Positions 16,931-29,636 of a stretch of 64,000 bases of DNA are shown piece after piece. Location of the stretch: positions 122,001-186,000 of the forward strand of contig JAQFVV010012531.1 in the NCBI GenBank assembly GCA_028023455.1. The letters are read 5' to 3'. A program made the translations under genes and the position numbers. This stretch comes from Epiperipatus broadwayi. Lineage: Eukaryota; Onychophora; Udeonychophora; Euonychophora; Peripatidae. The notes under the pieces were generated by a model. The model saw only the letters and a program-made list of their open reading frames with translations, did not search any database and was not told the DNA's origin. The stretch's first letter is position 1. Each line of letters opens with the position of its first letter.

Positions 16931-17983
16931 AGCTTAATTCATTGTGACTTTCTGCACAGAATCGAAGTGCTCTCTAAATACATCATATAATAATATATTT
17001 TAATGACAAAAAAGGATATCATCTCTCTACCTATTTTCTTCATTTATCTTTTTTAATATAAAGAGACATTTTGTTTAAATATCCTTGACCAAAAAAATTA
17101 AGATTCACAAGGAGTTGAAAACAGGTTGATAAAAAATATGGATTTCTGAATGGTTGTGGTTGATAATTAGTTATTTTAGTAATAGAGCATAGTAGAATCA
17201 ATATGCATATAATGAAAATTACAATTCTCTTAAAAATAAATAAAAAACATAAAAGGAAAAATACTTTGATATTAATAAGAAATTTGAGATTGTAGTGTGA
17301 CAGAAAGTTGATTAATTTTGGAAAACAAAGTGAAATTTTCAGTTTTAAACAACTTTCTATTTTCATGAAATTTATATTGAAGATATGCTCACAAAAATAA
17401 GTAACCTCAAAATTGTCAAGATTCCAAAAGCAGCCATTTTGAGTTGATTTAACAATATAGAAAACTATTTTAGGTTTTGAAAATAATTTGAGCTTTTTTG
17501 CAATACACCTGGGTCTGGTTTTATGTGGATTATTTTAATGTGATTTTGAAGTTATGTGATTCATGTTTCTTTTTAATATCTTTCATATTTCACTATATTT
17601 ATTAGATATCAAGAAATTTAAATTATTAATAACTTATTTTGACTTGAAATACTTTTTTTTAATATAATGTTATATTAGCAGCTAATGTGAATATGGCCTG
17701 AAGCCATATTTAGAATCTTAGCTTCTATGTAAATAACTTACTTAAACTAATGATTAAATAATAATAATAATAGATTTATACTTATATGTAAAACTATCAC
17801 AATAAATATTCAAAAATTTTAAACTTTTAAAACGTATTTTGTTAGATATAACAGAAATAAATAATTTTTTATATTTTTAAAATAAATAACAAGATTTTAT
17901 TGATTTTGCAAACTGAAAATAATCTTTCTGATGATAATGTATAATCTTTTTGTTTTGATTGCGATCTCATTTTTTTAATATAG
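16931..17983. other. AT-rich non-coding stretch
   Basis: No supported feature. The 108-codon ORF on the - strand (17040-17366) is a hydrophobic, low-complexity reading through T-rich DNA and has no family resemblance that I can see. Confidence 0.35.
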
Positions 17984-18081
17984 AAACACAAAACCATTAA
18001 CACAGCACATGACTGAAAGTGGCGCTAGTTGTACATCACATCACAAATCTGATTTCTTACCAGTTCACAAACAAAATAGTG
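17984..18081 (+). CDS. Candidate internal exon, unassigned
   Basis: A strong acceptor (a T-rich tract then aatatag, ending at 17983) and a donor gtaatt from 18082 bound 98 bp. One frame is open, entering with two bases carried over and leaving in phase 1. It reads T-K-P-L-T-Q-H-M-T-E-S-G-A and ends P-V-H-K-Q-N-S. The composition is protein-like and GC-richer than the flanks. The phase does not join directly to the DC-STAMP exon ending at 12274. It would therefore need an unseen intermediate exon or belong to another transcript. On the opposite strand a donor-like ctggtaagaa overlaps it. I do not recognise the peptide. Confidence 0.3.
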
Positions 18082-18239
18082 GTAATTATTAAAATATGTA
18101 TAAAAAATTAAATACTGTAGTTAATAAAAAAGGAAAAAAGTTTGTCTTGTATTAATTTATTTCAAATATTTGAAATTTTTTATTAGTCATACTTTATTTT
18201 CTTATTTTTTTAATGTAAATTTTAAAGTAATTTTTCCTT

Positions 18240-19560
18240 GTTGCTTTGCTTTTACGCGATTTCTGAAAATTACAGACCCTATCCCCCATTTATCAAGATA
18301 AGTTAAGTCTATTTTTGGTGATTTCTTTAGTATGCAAGATCCAGATGTAATTAGATATTTCCAACCATTTATGATTTATAGTCAAATTTTTCTTTTCTCC
18401 TTCTGGGTTTTCTGAATCAAATTTTAATGCCAAAAATTTAGAAACCCACAAATTATTCATTTTCAGATTTGTTAGCTTTAATTCAAATTGAATCACATCA
18501 AATTGTTTTGGAATTGATAAAAATTTTATATTATGGATATTTGCCTTCATATTCTTATTAAAAACATAAAATTAGTCTTACCAACTTTAAATTCATTAAA
18601 ATAACATTTAAAAGATTCTTCCATATTTTCAATACTTTTTATAAAAAAAATTTGCATTATTGTCACCAAATGTATTTTTAGATACTTTTTTTAAGTTTTA
18701 AAATGAATTAGATTTTCATTTTTAATATCCTTAGCTGCGTTTTGAAAAAAAATACTTTTTCGAAAAGAAATTTGCTATATGATTTTTTTTCTATAGTTTT
18801 AAATGTAAATTATTCAACTAAGATAAAATATTTGCAGCCATTCATAGTAATTATTTATGAATATTCAGCTCTTTTTGAAATAATTGTCTTGATATCTTCA
18901 ACTATTTCAAAACTAACTGTCTGAACAACCAATAGACCTTATTACGCAAAAGTAGATTGGAATATTAGCTATTTACTTCTTTAAAAAAGGAACAAATTTG
19001 TCAGTGATAAAGATATTTTGATGTTATTTGGTTTACTTTGATCTTTGCAATGTTGTATAATACAACTAAAAGTAAAAATATTATGCTTTATATATTGTTT
19101 ATACCAGGAAATAAAGCTGTTATCTGTCAAAATTGAATTATTCTATTCATGTTGAGGAATTCCAAAACAGCAGTACATGTATCTTCACATCTAGTTTGTC
19201 CTTTGAGAGATAATAAGCATAATAACTCTTCATACTGGCTCAGGAGACTAACTTGGATGACATTTCTTTATATCATATGATTCATAACAAGCAAAAAGAA
19301 ATCCATGTGCTGTTTTTAAATTATCAAATTGTTTATATGCTGGATTTATAGCTATTTTAAGAGTTCTGACACAAATAGTTTTGACAGAAAATGAAGTATC
19401 CATACATTTCTTAATTATGACATTTTTATTTTTAAAACTACAGAAAAGTTGTGCCACCAAATTTGAGAAAGTATTTTATTAATATACTCATCATCCATAA
19501 ATGTTTTTCCATGTTTGGAAATCTTTTGAAAAATAGCAAACCCAGATAATGTTACATTAG
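18240..19560 (-). pseudogene. Decayed hAT-type transposase (ZBED/GTF2IRD2-like)
   Basis: Read on the - strand, separate short open segments match in order the transposase type that was domesticated in ZBED5 and GTF2IRD2. From 19560 down to about 19465 a segment contains K-H-G-K-T-F-M-D-D-E-Y-I. At 19248-19460 a segment contains I-I-K-K-C-M, then V-K-T-I-C-V-R, then F-A-C-Y-E-S-Y-D-I-K in place of the usual D-E-S-T-D core. At 18293-18550 there is a C-terminal-like part with Q-F-E-L-K-L-T-N-L-K. Stops and frame changes separate them, and the catalytic-region Asp is altered. No terminal inverted repeats or target duplication were located. Family assignment is by eye. Confidence 0.5.
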
Positions 19561-20758
19561 CTACATTACTAGAAGACTACAGTGAACTGCTAAATACAGA
19601 TGTTGACATTTATTTTGTTGAATCATCCTTCAGATTTTGTGTTTAAGAATAAGCAAGAAGTTATATGAAGGACAATAGGTAATAATAATTCTTTATCTTA
19701 CATAAGTGCAAGTAAAAGGAAACACTTCCAAAACTGGAATTTTCAGATAAAGAAAGAAAATCCACTATAGATAAGACAAGTAAATATTAAAGATCATTGT
19801 CAAAGAGCACTACTAATCATTTTCATGATACTTTATCAATTATTACATATCAGTGATGTGCAAAAAGAAAAGATTAATATATAGTAATAAAGATAAAAAG
19901 AAAATTATTGATGTTGACATTATAACTCAGTCTAAAATTAATGAAAAAGTTATGAATGAAAACAACATAAATATAAAAGCCATGAGTGAAAGTAATATGC
20001 AGATGTTGCAGATAAAAAAATATTATTGTAGAAACTATGTGCAAAAAAGGTTAATGCAAGAATTAGTAAATAGAATGTAGAAATGTCAAAAGTTGAAAAA
20101 ACATTCAAGAAAATCTTCATGTTAAATCAGTAATGAAAGATTTTATATTGGTATCAAAGATTAAAGAAAACATTAAGATAAATTTGAAAATCATGAGGCA
20201 TTCAAAATGCATTCAATAATGGGAATAAATATGAAGTGAATAAAATAACTATGAATGAAATAGCAAATACTGAATAAGCTGCTGAAAAGTTAAGAATAGT
20301 CAAATAAGTCTAATAGATATAAAATCATATACAGTATAACAAATTTTACGAGGAATTTTATCACACTTATAATTTAATTCTTTAAAATGAATAATATTTA
20401 ACTTCATATAATTATATAAAAAATTTTATTGTTGTAAATACGTATGTATTTAATATTTGTAAAATTAAATGATGCACACGTATAGACTAACATATTTTTA
20501 AAAAGTCTTTTTTTTAATGGTTTGTTAACGAAAAAAATTATACTTTCAATCTATATATGTGAAAATAAGACTGTTTCATGAGAGTTGTGCTTTCAAAAGA
20601 ATCTTTTTAAAATAAGTTTTAAAATAATTTTGCTTTTTATTTTGAAACAAAGAAATATAAACCTTTTAATCTCCTCTTCCAAATTCATCATTTTATTTAG
20701 TTAATATGGATTAATGCTCAGTAGAACCATTATTTAAATATTCTAATCAAATTTTTTT
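19561..20758. other. Non-coding stretch
   Basis: AT-rich. The 75-codon + strand ORF at 19853-20080 is Lys/Asn/Met-rich low-complexity sequence with no recognised domain, and is left out as a gene. It may be the tail of a degraded element. Confidence 0.35.
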
Positions 20759-21077
20759 AACTGTTAATTATATCTCTAACAACTGTTAATTATATCTGTA
20801 ATAATTAAATGTACGATGTAGATTGTTAATTTAAAATATTTTAACGAATTTTTTGTTTATAATCTATTTTTAACTGTTAATTATATCTCTAACAACTGTT
20901 AATTATATCTGTAATAATTAAATGTACGATGTAGATTGTTAATTTAAAATATTTTAACGAATTTTTTGTTTATAATCTATTTTAATGTCTAAATCTGTGT
21001 ATTTTATTTGAATTAGGTTTTTTTTGTTTGTAATTTATTTTAATATTTAATTCTGCGTATTTTATTTGAGTTAGGTA
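20759..21077. repeat. Tandem duplications (113-bp and about 57-bp units)
   Basis: A 113-bp unit starting at 20759 is repeated at 20872 with essentially no differences over about 109 bp. Each unit itself contains two copies of ctgttaattatatct. From about 20950 a second, shorter unit of about 57-60 bp, containing tgtattttatttgaattaggt-like sequence, is also duplicated to about 21077. The near identity of the first pair implies a recent duplication. Confidence 0.9.
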
Positions 21078-22375
21078 CATCTGCATATGAAAGGGTATAA
21101 ACCATATTAAGAATGTGAGGTGAACAGATTTCTTCTTTAGGTTAATCAAAAAAATGAATGATATTATCTTATATCTCTGATTGCAGACATGGCCTCCATA
21201 AAAAATTATGTATGTAAAAATGTCGTAGGCATAGAGCGCTGAGAAAGTACGTATATTAAAATCATTTGACATTCAATTGTGGTAATCTACTTATACAAAT
21301 TTCCGATTATCTTCTTTGATTTTATTTACATTATTGAAGTCAATATCTTTATTAGCATTTTGGATGATCATTATAGAAACTGGCATCACTATTTTTACAT
21401 AATATGACCTGTATATCTTTTTACCATTATTAGTGCATGATTTTTAGATTTTGATCCTGAATTTTAATTGCTTTAACGTTGTTATTTCTTTTTCTTCAAC
21501 CACCCCATCTTATATATATATGTGTGTGTGTGCGTGTGAAGTTATACTTAGATATAATAAACATAAACATATTCTCACTTACTGTTAAATAGTCCAGTAG
21601 CACTAACTGCCAAAATTTCAAACCACTGATAACATTTTTTAATAGATAGTAATTCATACATAGAAACTACTGAAACATTTACTAGAAAATAGTGTTCTAT
21701 TTCTTTTTATTCCGTATGCTTATTTTTATTTTTTTATATAAACAATTAAAAAAGTTTTCAAGCTTATTAAAATGATTAATTAATTTCACATTTTAAATAT
21801 AAAATGGAAAGTTAATTGTTAAGAAATACTGTGGCATCTCATCTTGTTATTTCACTTTTGTTTTTGCATTAAGATTTAAAATCTTAGCAGTTAGAAGAAT
21901 GCCATTTTGGCTGCATAATTTGGACCTTTGTAGCAGAGCATGTACGTATAAATAAAGATTTTATAACCGAAAATTTAAATTAATTTTTAAATCTAGTTTA
22001 TGAGGTGTGCGAAAAATAATGATATCATTCATAATTATCAAAAACATCAATATTTGACTGTTGAAAATTAATATATACGTGTATATATATATATATTATT
22101 TATTTGAATACTATTGGCTCTCTGATTTATCACATGTTCATTTTGCATAATAAATCAAGTTTTCTTGATTTTTTTTGTCATTTTTTTCTTCAAAAATCAT
22201 CTTAATAATACCTGGATTAAATTTGCGTCCACATTCTTCTTTATAATTATAAAATACTAACAAACATAACTGAATGCTTCATTATTCTCATTCTCAAATT
22301 TGCCAGTTTCCTCTTATTATATATATGGACAATGTGATTAGCTCAATCTCACAGTATATATATATATATTTTTTT
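21078..22375. other. Non-coding stretch with small TA/TG microsatellites
   Basis: Short TATA and TGTG runs occur near 21510-21535 and 22078-22096. The - strand ORF at 20982-21272 crosses the tandem duplication and is not supported. No element was recognised. Confidence 0.4.
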
Positions 22376-23300
22376 TTTATTGTAATCCTCTTCCAACACC
22401 TATTCTACCTTTCCTATCAACAAATACCTGGGGTGCCAATTCTATTGATAATAGAATAAACGACTAGTCTGATCTTGCTTTGAATTATTAATGAGACTCT
22501 TATAATAATAATATCTTACTATGGCTTAGCTCAGTGGGGGCTACAGAGATCTATAAGGTGTAAAATGCATACTAAACATAGAAGGAAACGTGAATTAATA
22601 GGAGTAAAACATGTATTAAGTTTTAAAATAAATAAATAATTGAAATTAGTAAAGTTCCAATTAATTTACAAATTATAATTTAACCTCCTCTCCTCCCATC
22701 ATCTAAATGCATCAAACAACTTTTACTCTATGATAGAATTAAATTAATAAAATAAAGATGTAATATTAATTAACTCTACTGCATGGTAAGTTAAAATTAA
22801 ACACAAATATAGCACTACTTAACCCTTATTGTACAGTAATTTAAAATAAGTAACTAAATTAATGTCTAATCTAAAATAATAAAGAAATATCTCAGGGAAT
22901 TAATTTATTGTATGGCTTAATTTTAAATATATACTTTACAACAACTACTAATTACCATCATAAAAGTAATGACATAAATTAAGCATTATTCTAATAAAAT
23001 AGTAGTAGTTAGATAATGAAAGAAATAGGGTGCATTTTGACTTCAATTCATCACATCTAAATAATAACTGAATAATAAAATTTCCAGAGAATCATCAAAT
23101 AGTCAAGTATTTAATATAGTGTTTGGATCAAGAAAACAACCTCATTAGATCTGAACATGTTCATCATTAAATTATGGAATAGTGCAATCATATCATATTA
23201 TATGTAAATGTGTGTGCATGTGTGGAAACATAGAGCATGAATGCATGCCAAAGAAGAACTCTGAACAAGGTTATTAAATAAATAAAACATTTATTTACAA
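22376..23300 (-). mobile_element. Old LTR-like repeat, terminal part
   Basis: The sequence aligns in order with the 3' terminal part (as read on the - strand) of the giant LTRs at 29637 and 36996 and with 59613 onward. Shared landmarks are a cctggggtgccaattctatt-type block near 22428, ggcttagctcagtggg near 22524, and a TG-rich gtgtgtgcatgtgtggaaa block near 23208. It is clearly diverged from the young LTRs. The far end of this copy was not located; it may extend to about 27460. Confidence 0.6.
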
Positions 23301-26300
23301 GATATAAAGTAATAATTTACTAAGGCTGTAACCTTAGAAATAAGCGTCTGAAAAATACGAAGGTAGGGACCTCTATAGGTCTTAAAACACAAGCTTACGC
23401 TATGAAGAAAAGAGAGAATAACTAAATAAACATTTTGCATTTCTAATTTACACATATACATGTTTTGGATAATTCCAATATCAATGATTGAATAGTCTAT
23501 ATGAAAATAAATAACGTTAAAATAAACTTTCTTGCATTTTATTCCAACCATATATCAGCTATCAGTCAATTCTGATGAGCCAGTGAGAAGAAACATTTAT
23601 TAACACTACACTAAAATGATTAAATATGAAATTAAACTTTTTGGTATTTTTATTTCAAATATATGCAAGCTATCAGTCAGTTCTGATATGCTTATGAGAA
23701 AGAAACACTTATAAACACTAGCACTAAAATAATAAAATATGAAATTAAACTTCTTGGTATTTTACTTAAAATACACATATGCTATTAGTTAACTCCAACA
23801 TTCTGCTAACTAAATCAACATTGGGGTAGTCAAATGTCAAAATAATACAAGAGGGGTTTAAATATATGAGTAAGAGGTCAAGCTATACTTCATAAATCAA
23901 TTAAATAATTCTATTAATTAGCTACACTTTCTTTTTGCTTGCTCATTCAAAATGAGGATGGAACATTCTGAGAATTGATGCTATAAAACTTAAAATAATT
24001 AGTATGATATGATTTAAAATATTGATTGAAGAATTACAAATCAGTGATAGATTTTCTCCATACCTTCAAAATTGATAGTATTTTATACATGCATCTGAAT
24101 TGTGCTATCTGTTATAAAATAATTGATACAGCTATATCCAATCAGTTTATTTATGAAATTGAGATACAATCCCATAATACAAATGATGCCATGGCCAACC
24201 AAGCTTTAACACTAATTCTACTTTAGATATTCTATGAAAGAAATCAACTTTACCTTTATTTTCTTTTTTATTATCAAACTACATTTACACTTGACTATGA
24301 ATAAATGATGGAAAACATTCTGCATGGATACATGAGGGACAAGAAGACTTCCTTAACTCTAATTATTTAAATAACAAAACACAGTGACTCCATAGCTTAA
24401 TTCAGAGGCTTAAATACTGGTGTGGACTTTGTCTCATCACAGAAAAACAAGGAAATACACTACTCTTTAGTTCACATAATATAATCATCATAACACACAA
24501 TTACTTAATCTGAAAAATATAATCAACTCATGATGAATATTTCAATAAACTGAGGGAGAGTTCTCTCAATCTCTATAACACAATATCTCATAAATGCTTT
24601 CTTCCTCTATAGCCACAAAATACATTTCAATCTAAGCATAAAAAAATAATAAATTCACTCTTAACTAAATCACTAATCCTTCCACTTCTTTTGGCACATC
24701 ACACCATCCACAACCAATTGAAGCAAGTCATTATACTTTTAATTCAACATTTACATAAATGGATTAACACCAGACAGGTATGTATGCATGCATAATAACA
24801 CATAAAATAATTGCAAATCACTTTCAATAAAGAAATATTGTAATGACATTAATTAATAAGTTATAAAAAAATGAATCTCTCATTCCTGATGAATTGTAAA
24901 TATTTTAAATTTGAAATATAATAGTTACTGCTAAATAAACCTCATCCTTCTAGCAAAGCAAAGATAAAACAACACTTTTATGTATTTAATATTATCTGAT
25001 AAATTGAAATAAAAGTTTTGTTTGTGACAAACTACAAATCTTTAAATTTGAAGCAAAATAATTATTAAAAAATGGACCTCATAATTTCTGGAAATGCAAA
25101 GATAAAATAATAATTTTTATGCATTTATCCCTTCTTAAAATTAGCTGATAGTTTCCTAATAGCAAACAGATATTTCTATTTCCAACATATGCATATAGAA
25201 ATACAAGTATACAATAAAATAATAATAATAAAATAATAATTAATTACCCAGTACAATATTTCTCCATATTATACTTTTCCAAGATATTCTTGAAGAAAGA
25301 AATAATAATTAAATAATAAAAAATATAAGACAAATAATTGGTCCACCTATTTATCAAATGCTAACAAAAATAATAATAATCATTAAATCTTTTTTAGTTC
25401 ATTTACACAGTGCATAAATAACACATCTTGGTCATGTATGAAAATGATGATGATAATTGGATAACAATAGATATTAGTAAATACATAATTTCCTGCAGGG
25501 CAAATAATATATATTGGATCCAATTAAAGAGCATTTCAAAAGTTCTTAGCAGTAGCTAATAAAACTGCTGGCAATATCACACATGAAACATTTAATAATA
25601 GCAAATAAATATTTATTACTGCATACATTTAGTAATAATTTACAGTTTAATTTATTACATTCATCAAGGTACTTGTGCTAAATTCTCAAAGGTCATTATC
25701 AGGAAAATAACTTATTCATAATATCTACTTAAGTCTACATAAGTTTATTGATAGTATATTTTAAATCAAATGCAAACAAGGTGAACAATAAAATACAAAT
25801 ATCCCCATCTAGTTTTCATGCTCTTCCTCTCATTCAATTATAGGCACATTTAGAGATAAGTTAATGATTCATTAATTATATGGGTCACACATTCCATTCC
25901 TTAATTCTAGAGACACAAATGGTTAGGTATATTTCTTGTCAATAATAATGATAATGCATGTTATAATAAGTTATATGCACACAACCTTTTGTTTAAATTT
26001 TACTCCTTTATAGCTAGTAGAAATTGTTAATAGAGAGTCTTTGAAATGTTTTATAAAAAAGTTCAGCATAAACTTTCCAATATAATAAAATTCACACATT
26101 CCAATTATTTCTTTAACATGAGAGATTAAGATTAGGTGAATCAACTTTGGAATATAGACACACATATCAATGGTTTCTTTAATATTGTACCAGTCGAATG
26201 TGTATGCTGGTTTAACCCAGTTTGAAGACTAGGCAAAATTAACTTGAGGCCACTTATACATGAGATATAAAAATCAAGAATACTATGGCCTCTGCCCTAT

Positions 26301-27480
26301 TCATCTATTTGAGTCTAGCCACGAAACAACAACATATCCAAGACATGCATAAATTATTTTCTAATATGGCCTAAGCTTAGCATCAGGGGAGAGACAATCG
26401 ACTAGAACTACTTAAGCAACTAAAATAAGTGTAATGTGCCAATATATATAAATATGAGTAAAATGCTTGTGCTATGCTTGGATCATTGGACAATTAACCT
26501 AACAGATTAATAAAATGAAAGGTTGAAAGAAAAATTATAAGACTAATGCTTTTACTTTGAAAGATATACTTTAATAAATGATATAATAAATATTATTAAG
26601 GTTTTAAATATCTCCACTATTCCCCAAGTAACACCTAATGAATAATTTTAAAAATGAAGCAGTTTAAATTGCATATGATACTGCAGCACGGGTATTGCTT
26701 TTCCAATTTAATTCAGTTTAACAACTCATATTCCCTCGATAAAGCAAAGTTGAAATAAACATTTCACAAAGCATTATCATTGCTTTGTGCTATGTGAATA
26801 ATTTAAAATATTGAAGATATCTTTTAATAACTAACATTTAACTTTAAAATACATAAGAACAAAATACGCATTATCGAGGAAATCGAATTGGTAAAAACAA
26901 AAGGAAACTTAAACTAGTATTAAATTATAAATAGTCATTTCAAATTGAAAATATTTTTAAATAAAAAATAAATTACACCACATAAGGAAACTAAAATATA
27001 TATGTCATACTGATTTGACTTTATAGAATGAGGAATAGCGAAGGAGGGAATTTAATTATAAAGAAATGATCAATTTAAAATAAATATAAATATAATATTA
27101 AAATTGGGATAAATACATGAGAAAAGATAGTAATTTAAATGAGAACAGTTAAAAAAAGGTATGGGGTTAAAACAAAAAGTAAAAGTTCATGAGGAGATGA
27201 TGAAAAGTTACCAGTACAGGTTTTTAGTTTTGTCCATTTCCCTCGACGTCCTGGCTTGATTGACATTCGTGGATTATTTGTCCAGACAAGAACATTATGA
27301 TTGAAAGCATTTGACACATAGGGTGCACATACAGCTCACATTTCAGTTACATTATATACTCGACACTCTTATGGCATTTTGATGGATCAGGACCCTGACG
27401 GTAGGCAAAGCTGATGGGCTTAGCCACCATACAGGGTCACGTCCACCAGGTTAATATAATTTATGAAGTGTCACATTTTT
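23301..27480. repeat. Probable body of the old LTR-like element, with internal tandem repeats
   Basis: No gene was seen. Two local tandem duplications are visible. One has a unit of about 117 bp, roughly 23521-23790, with a ctatcagtcaattctgat-like core repeated. The other has a unit of about 140 bp, roughly 24905-25140. Near 27390-27453 accctgacggtaggc pairs with a downstream inverted copy ending cagggtcacgtcc, giving an imperfect hairpin. ORFs of 60-86 codons here are AT-rich and unsupported. Confidence 0.4.
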
Positions 27481-29636
27481 AAATTAAAAAAAAGGAATTC
27501 TCTGCAAGAACTAGCAATAATTTTCAGCAAAACCTCGGAGAGTGATAAGACATGGTCGCCATAGCAGAAGTAAGTAATAGAACTCTATCAAATGAGCTGA
27601 TGAGCAGCAGCTAATAACAATCTCAGAATAACTTCAGAATATATTTCAGAAGGATTTCAACATATTTTCAGAAATAATTTCAGAATGAACAGAAATAATT
27701 TGCACAGAATCACCTCAGACTGTTTTCAGAAGTCATTTCAGAATCAATCTCCAAATAATCATCTAAGAATAATCATCTAAGAATAATTCTCTAGTCCTTT
27801 GTTCTCCCCACCTTTTATACCTTTCCAGCGATACTTTTCTATTGTTTTTCATATGATTCTAGATCTTGATAAGCCTCCACACTCTTTTGTTTCAAAGTAA
27901 CTTTTTGACTAAAAATAAACTTTAAGGTTTTATTATCAAATTTTGCTTTAATTCCATAATTTGATTTATTAAAAAGGCCATCTTTAATTTGCCCTGAATG
28001 AAACACTAATTGATAATGCAATTAATTTAGGAATGTTGGCAGGCTTATCTTAAAATAAAATCATACAACATATTTTTAAACAAATTAAAACAAAAATATA
28101 TTATTTCTTTTTAACAAAATGGAGTTTTATTTTCAACAGAATTTTTCATTTAATCATATATATACGCTTGCCATACATATATGTTTCTTTAATAAATTTT
28201 TGAAAAACAAATTTTTATGAACGATTTAATTTTTGATTAGATTTACTTTAAATGGATATCTTAAACTAAATAGTTAATTTCATGAATGATGAATATACAA
28301 GATGAAACACTTTAATTTTCTATTTAATGCAAAACTCTGTTGATACTTGAATATAAACGACCGGTGAGTTTATAGCAGGCTGTGAAGCATGGATCTGACT
28401 TCTGGATCCATTGCTTCATTATTAAAGATTAAAATTAGGCAAATCAAATTTGAAATATGACACACATGTGCATCCCAATGCTGATTTTAAATCTAAATTA
28501 GTCAATTGGAAATATAGGAAAGATATACCTTGTTTTTAAGGTCGTTTATGTCTGCATCCTAGTACTTCACTTTCCAAGAAGAATTTCTTAACTATTTCCA
28601 TCCAGAAAATTAATAGAAGTTTTTACTTTCAAGTTTGAACTATGGAATATTCAATTTGTAGAGAGAAAATTGTAGTAATAAAAACTCTTTGTGTAGAGAG
28701 AATTGTTGTAATAAAAGAAAGCCAATCTTTTTATAAAAGTATCGCCCTTTTATATCTAATTATCCCTTAACCATCTATACCTTCCACCAATCCAAGGTCA
28801 CTTAAAAGTTAAACTTTAAAAACAAAGATTACTCTTCCTACTGCACTGAGACAATTAGTTGTCTATATGCAATAAACTTTTCTGTCTTGAAAAAGAAAAA
28901 AAAGAAAAAATCATTTTGTCTTTAAAAAAAAAATTATCAAATTGAAACAATAATAAAATATTCTGCATTTCTAAAGTAACAAAAAAAATTATTATTTTAG
29001 CAAATAAAATAATTGATGGTGTATTTGTCTATTGGACAATTCACTGATCCATTGATCTATTAATTCATTTAAAATGTGTTTAAACTGGTTATCCAAGCTA
29101 TTGATTATGAAATTAAATATTTTACTGTAAAACATGATATCTGGTAGTTTAAGGAAGTACATGAATGAAAAATGAAGTTGAAAGATGGCAGAAACATACA
29201 TGCACACACATATGCTGCATCACAGGTACTAAACCAATCTGGCCAAAATATAAGTTTCTATGACTATGAACCAAATATACTGCACTAATTACACTATGGA
29301 TTGAAGTATTAAAGAGCAAATAAACCAGAAAATCATCAAATAAATACCAGTCACTGTCTTGTAGACAAGTAAGACAAACTTGGGTCAATGTAAACTATAC
29401 ACTAACAATTTCTGTGACAAGCCACCACCCCCCCTTTCTATTATTAAATATTCACTAAAAGAAAAATACTAAATATCTCAAAACATTCTAATAATATCTG
29501 CAAGTGGTGTCTAAACAGAGTTTTAGATTATTAATGAGGAAAAAAAAATTTTAATTTCAGATTTATTTTTTTTTAATTAGAGGTAACCAGCTGTTACTGA
29601 TACAGGGCTATGTAATTAGAATTGTTTTCTTGTGCC
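27481..29636. other. Non-coding stretch with a TTTCAGAA-rich patch
   Basis: Between about 27615 and 27790 words of the type tttcagaa recur many times, followed by a directly repeated tcatctaagaataa. On the - strand a 50-codon open segment at 27839-27993 follows an acceptor-like gtgtttcattcag and ends at a stop. It could be a terminal exon but has no recognised family and no nearby AATAAA. Near 28666-28720 a roughly 45-bp gagagaattgttgtaataaa-like unit is duplicated. Nothing else is supported. Confidence 0.3.

Noticed and set aside
17040-17366. 108-codon hydrophobic - strand ORF as a membrane protein
   Set aside because: Composition follows the T-rich DNA, there is no family resemblance, and no supporting splice or polyadenylation context.
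23521-23790. Possible CRISPR-like or satellite array
   Set aside because: Only about two diverged tandem units with no regular spacers; an ordinary local duplication in a eukaryotic genome.
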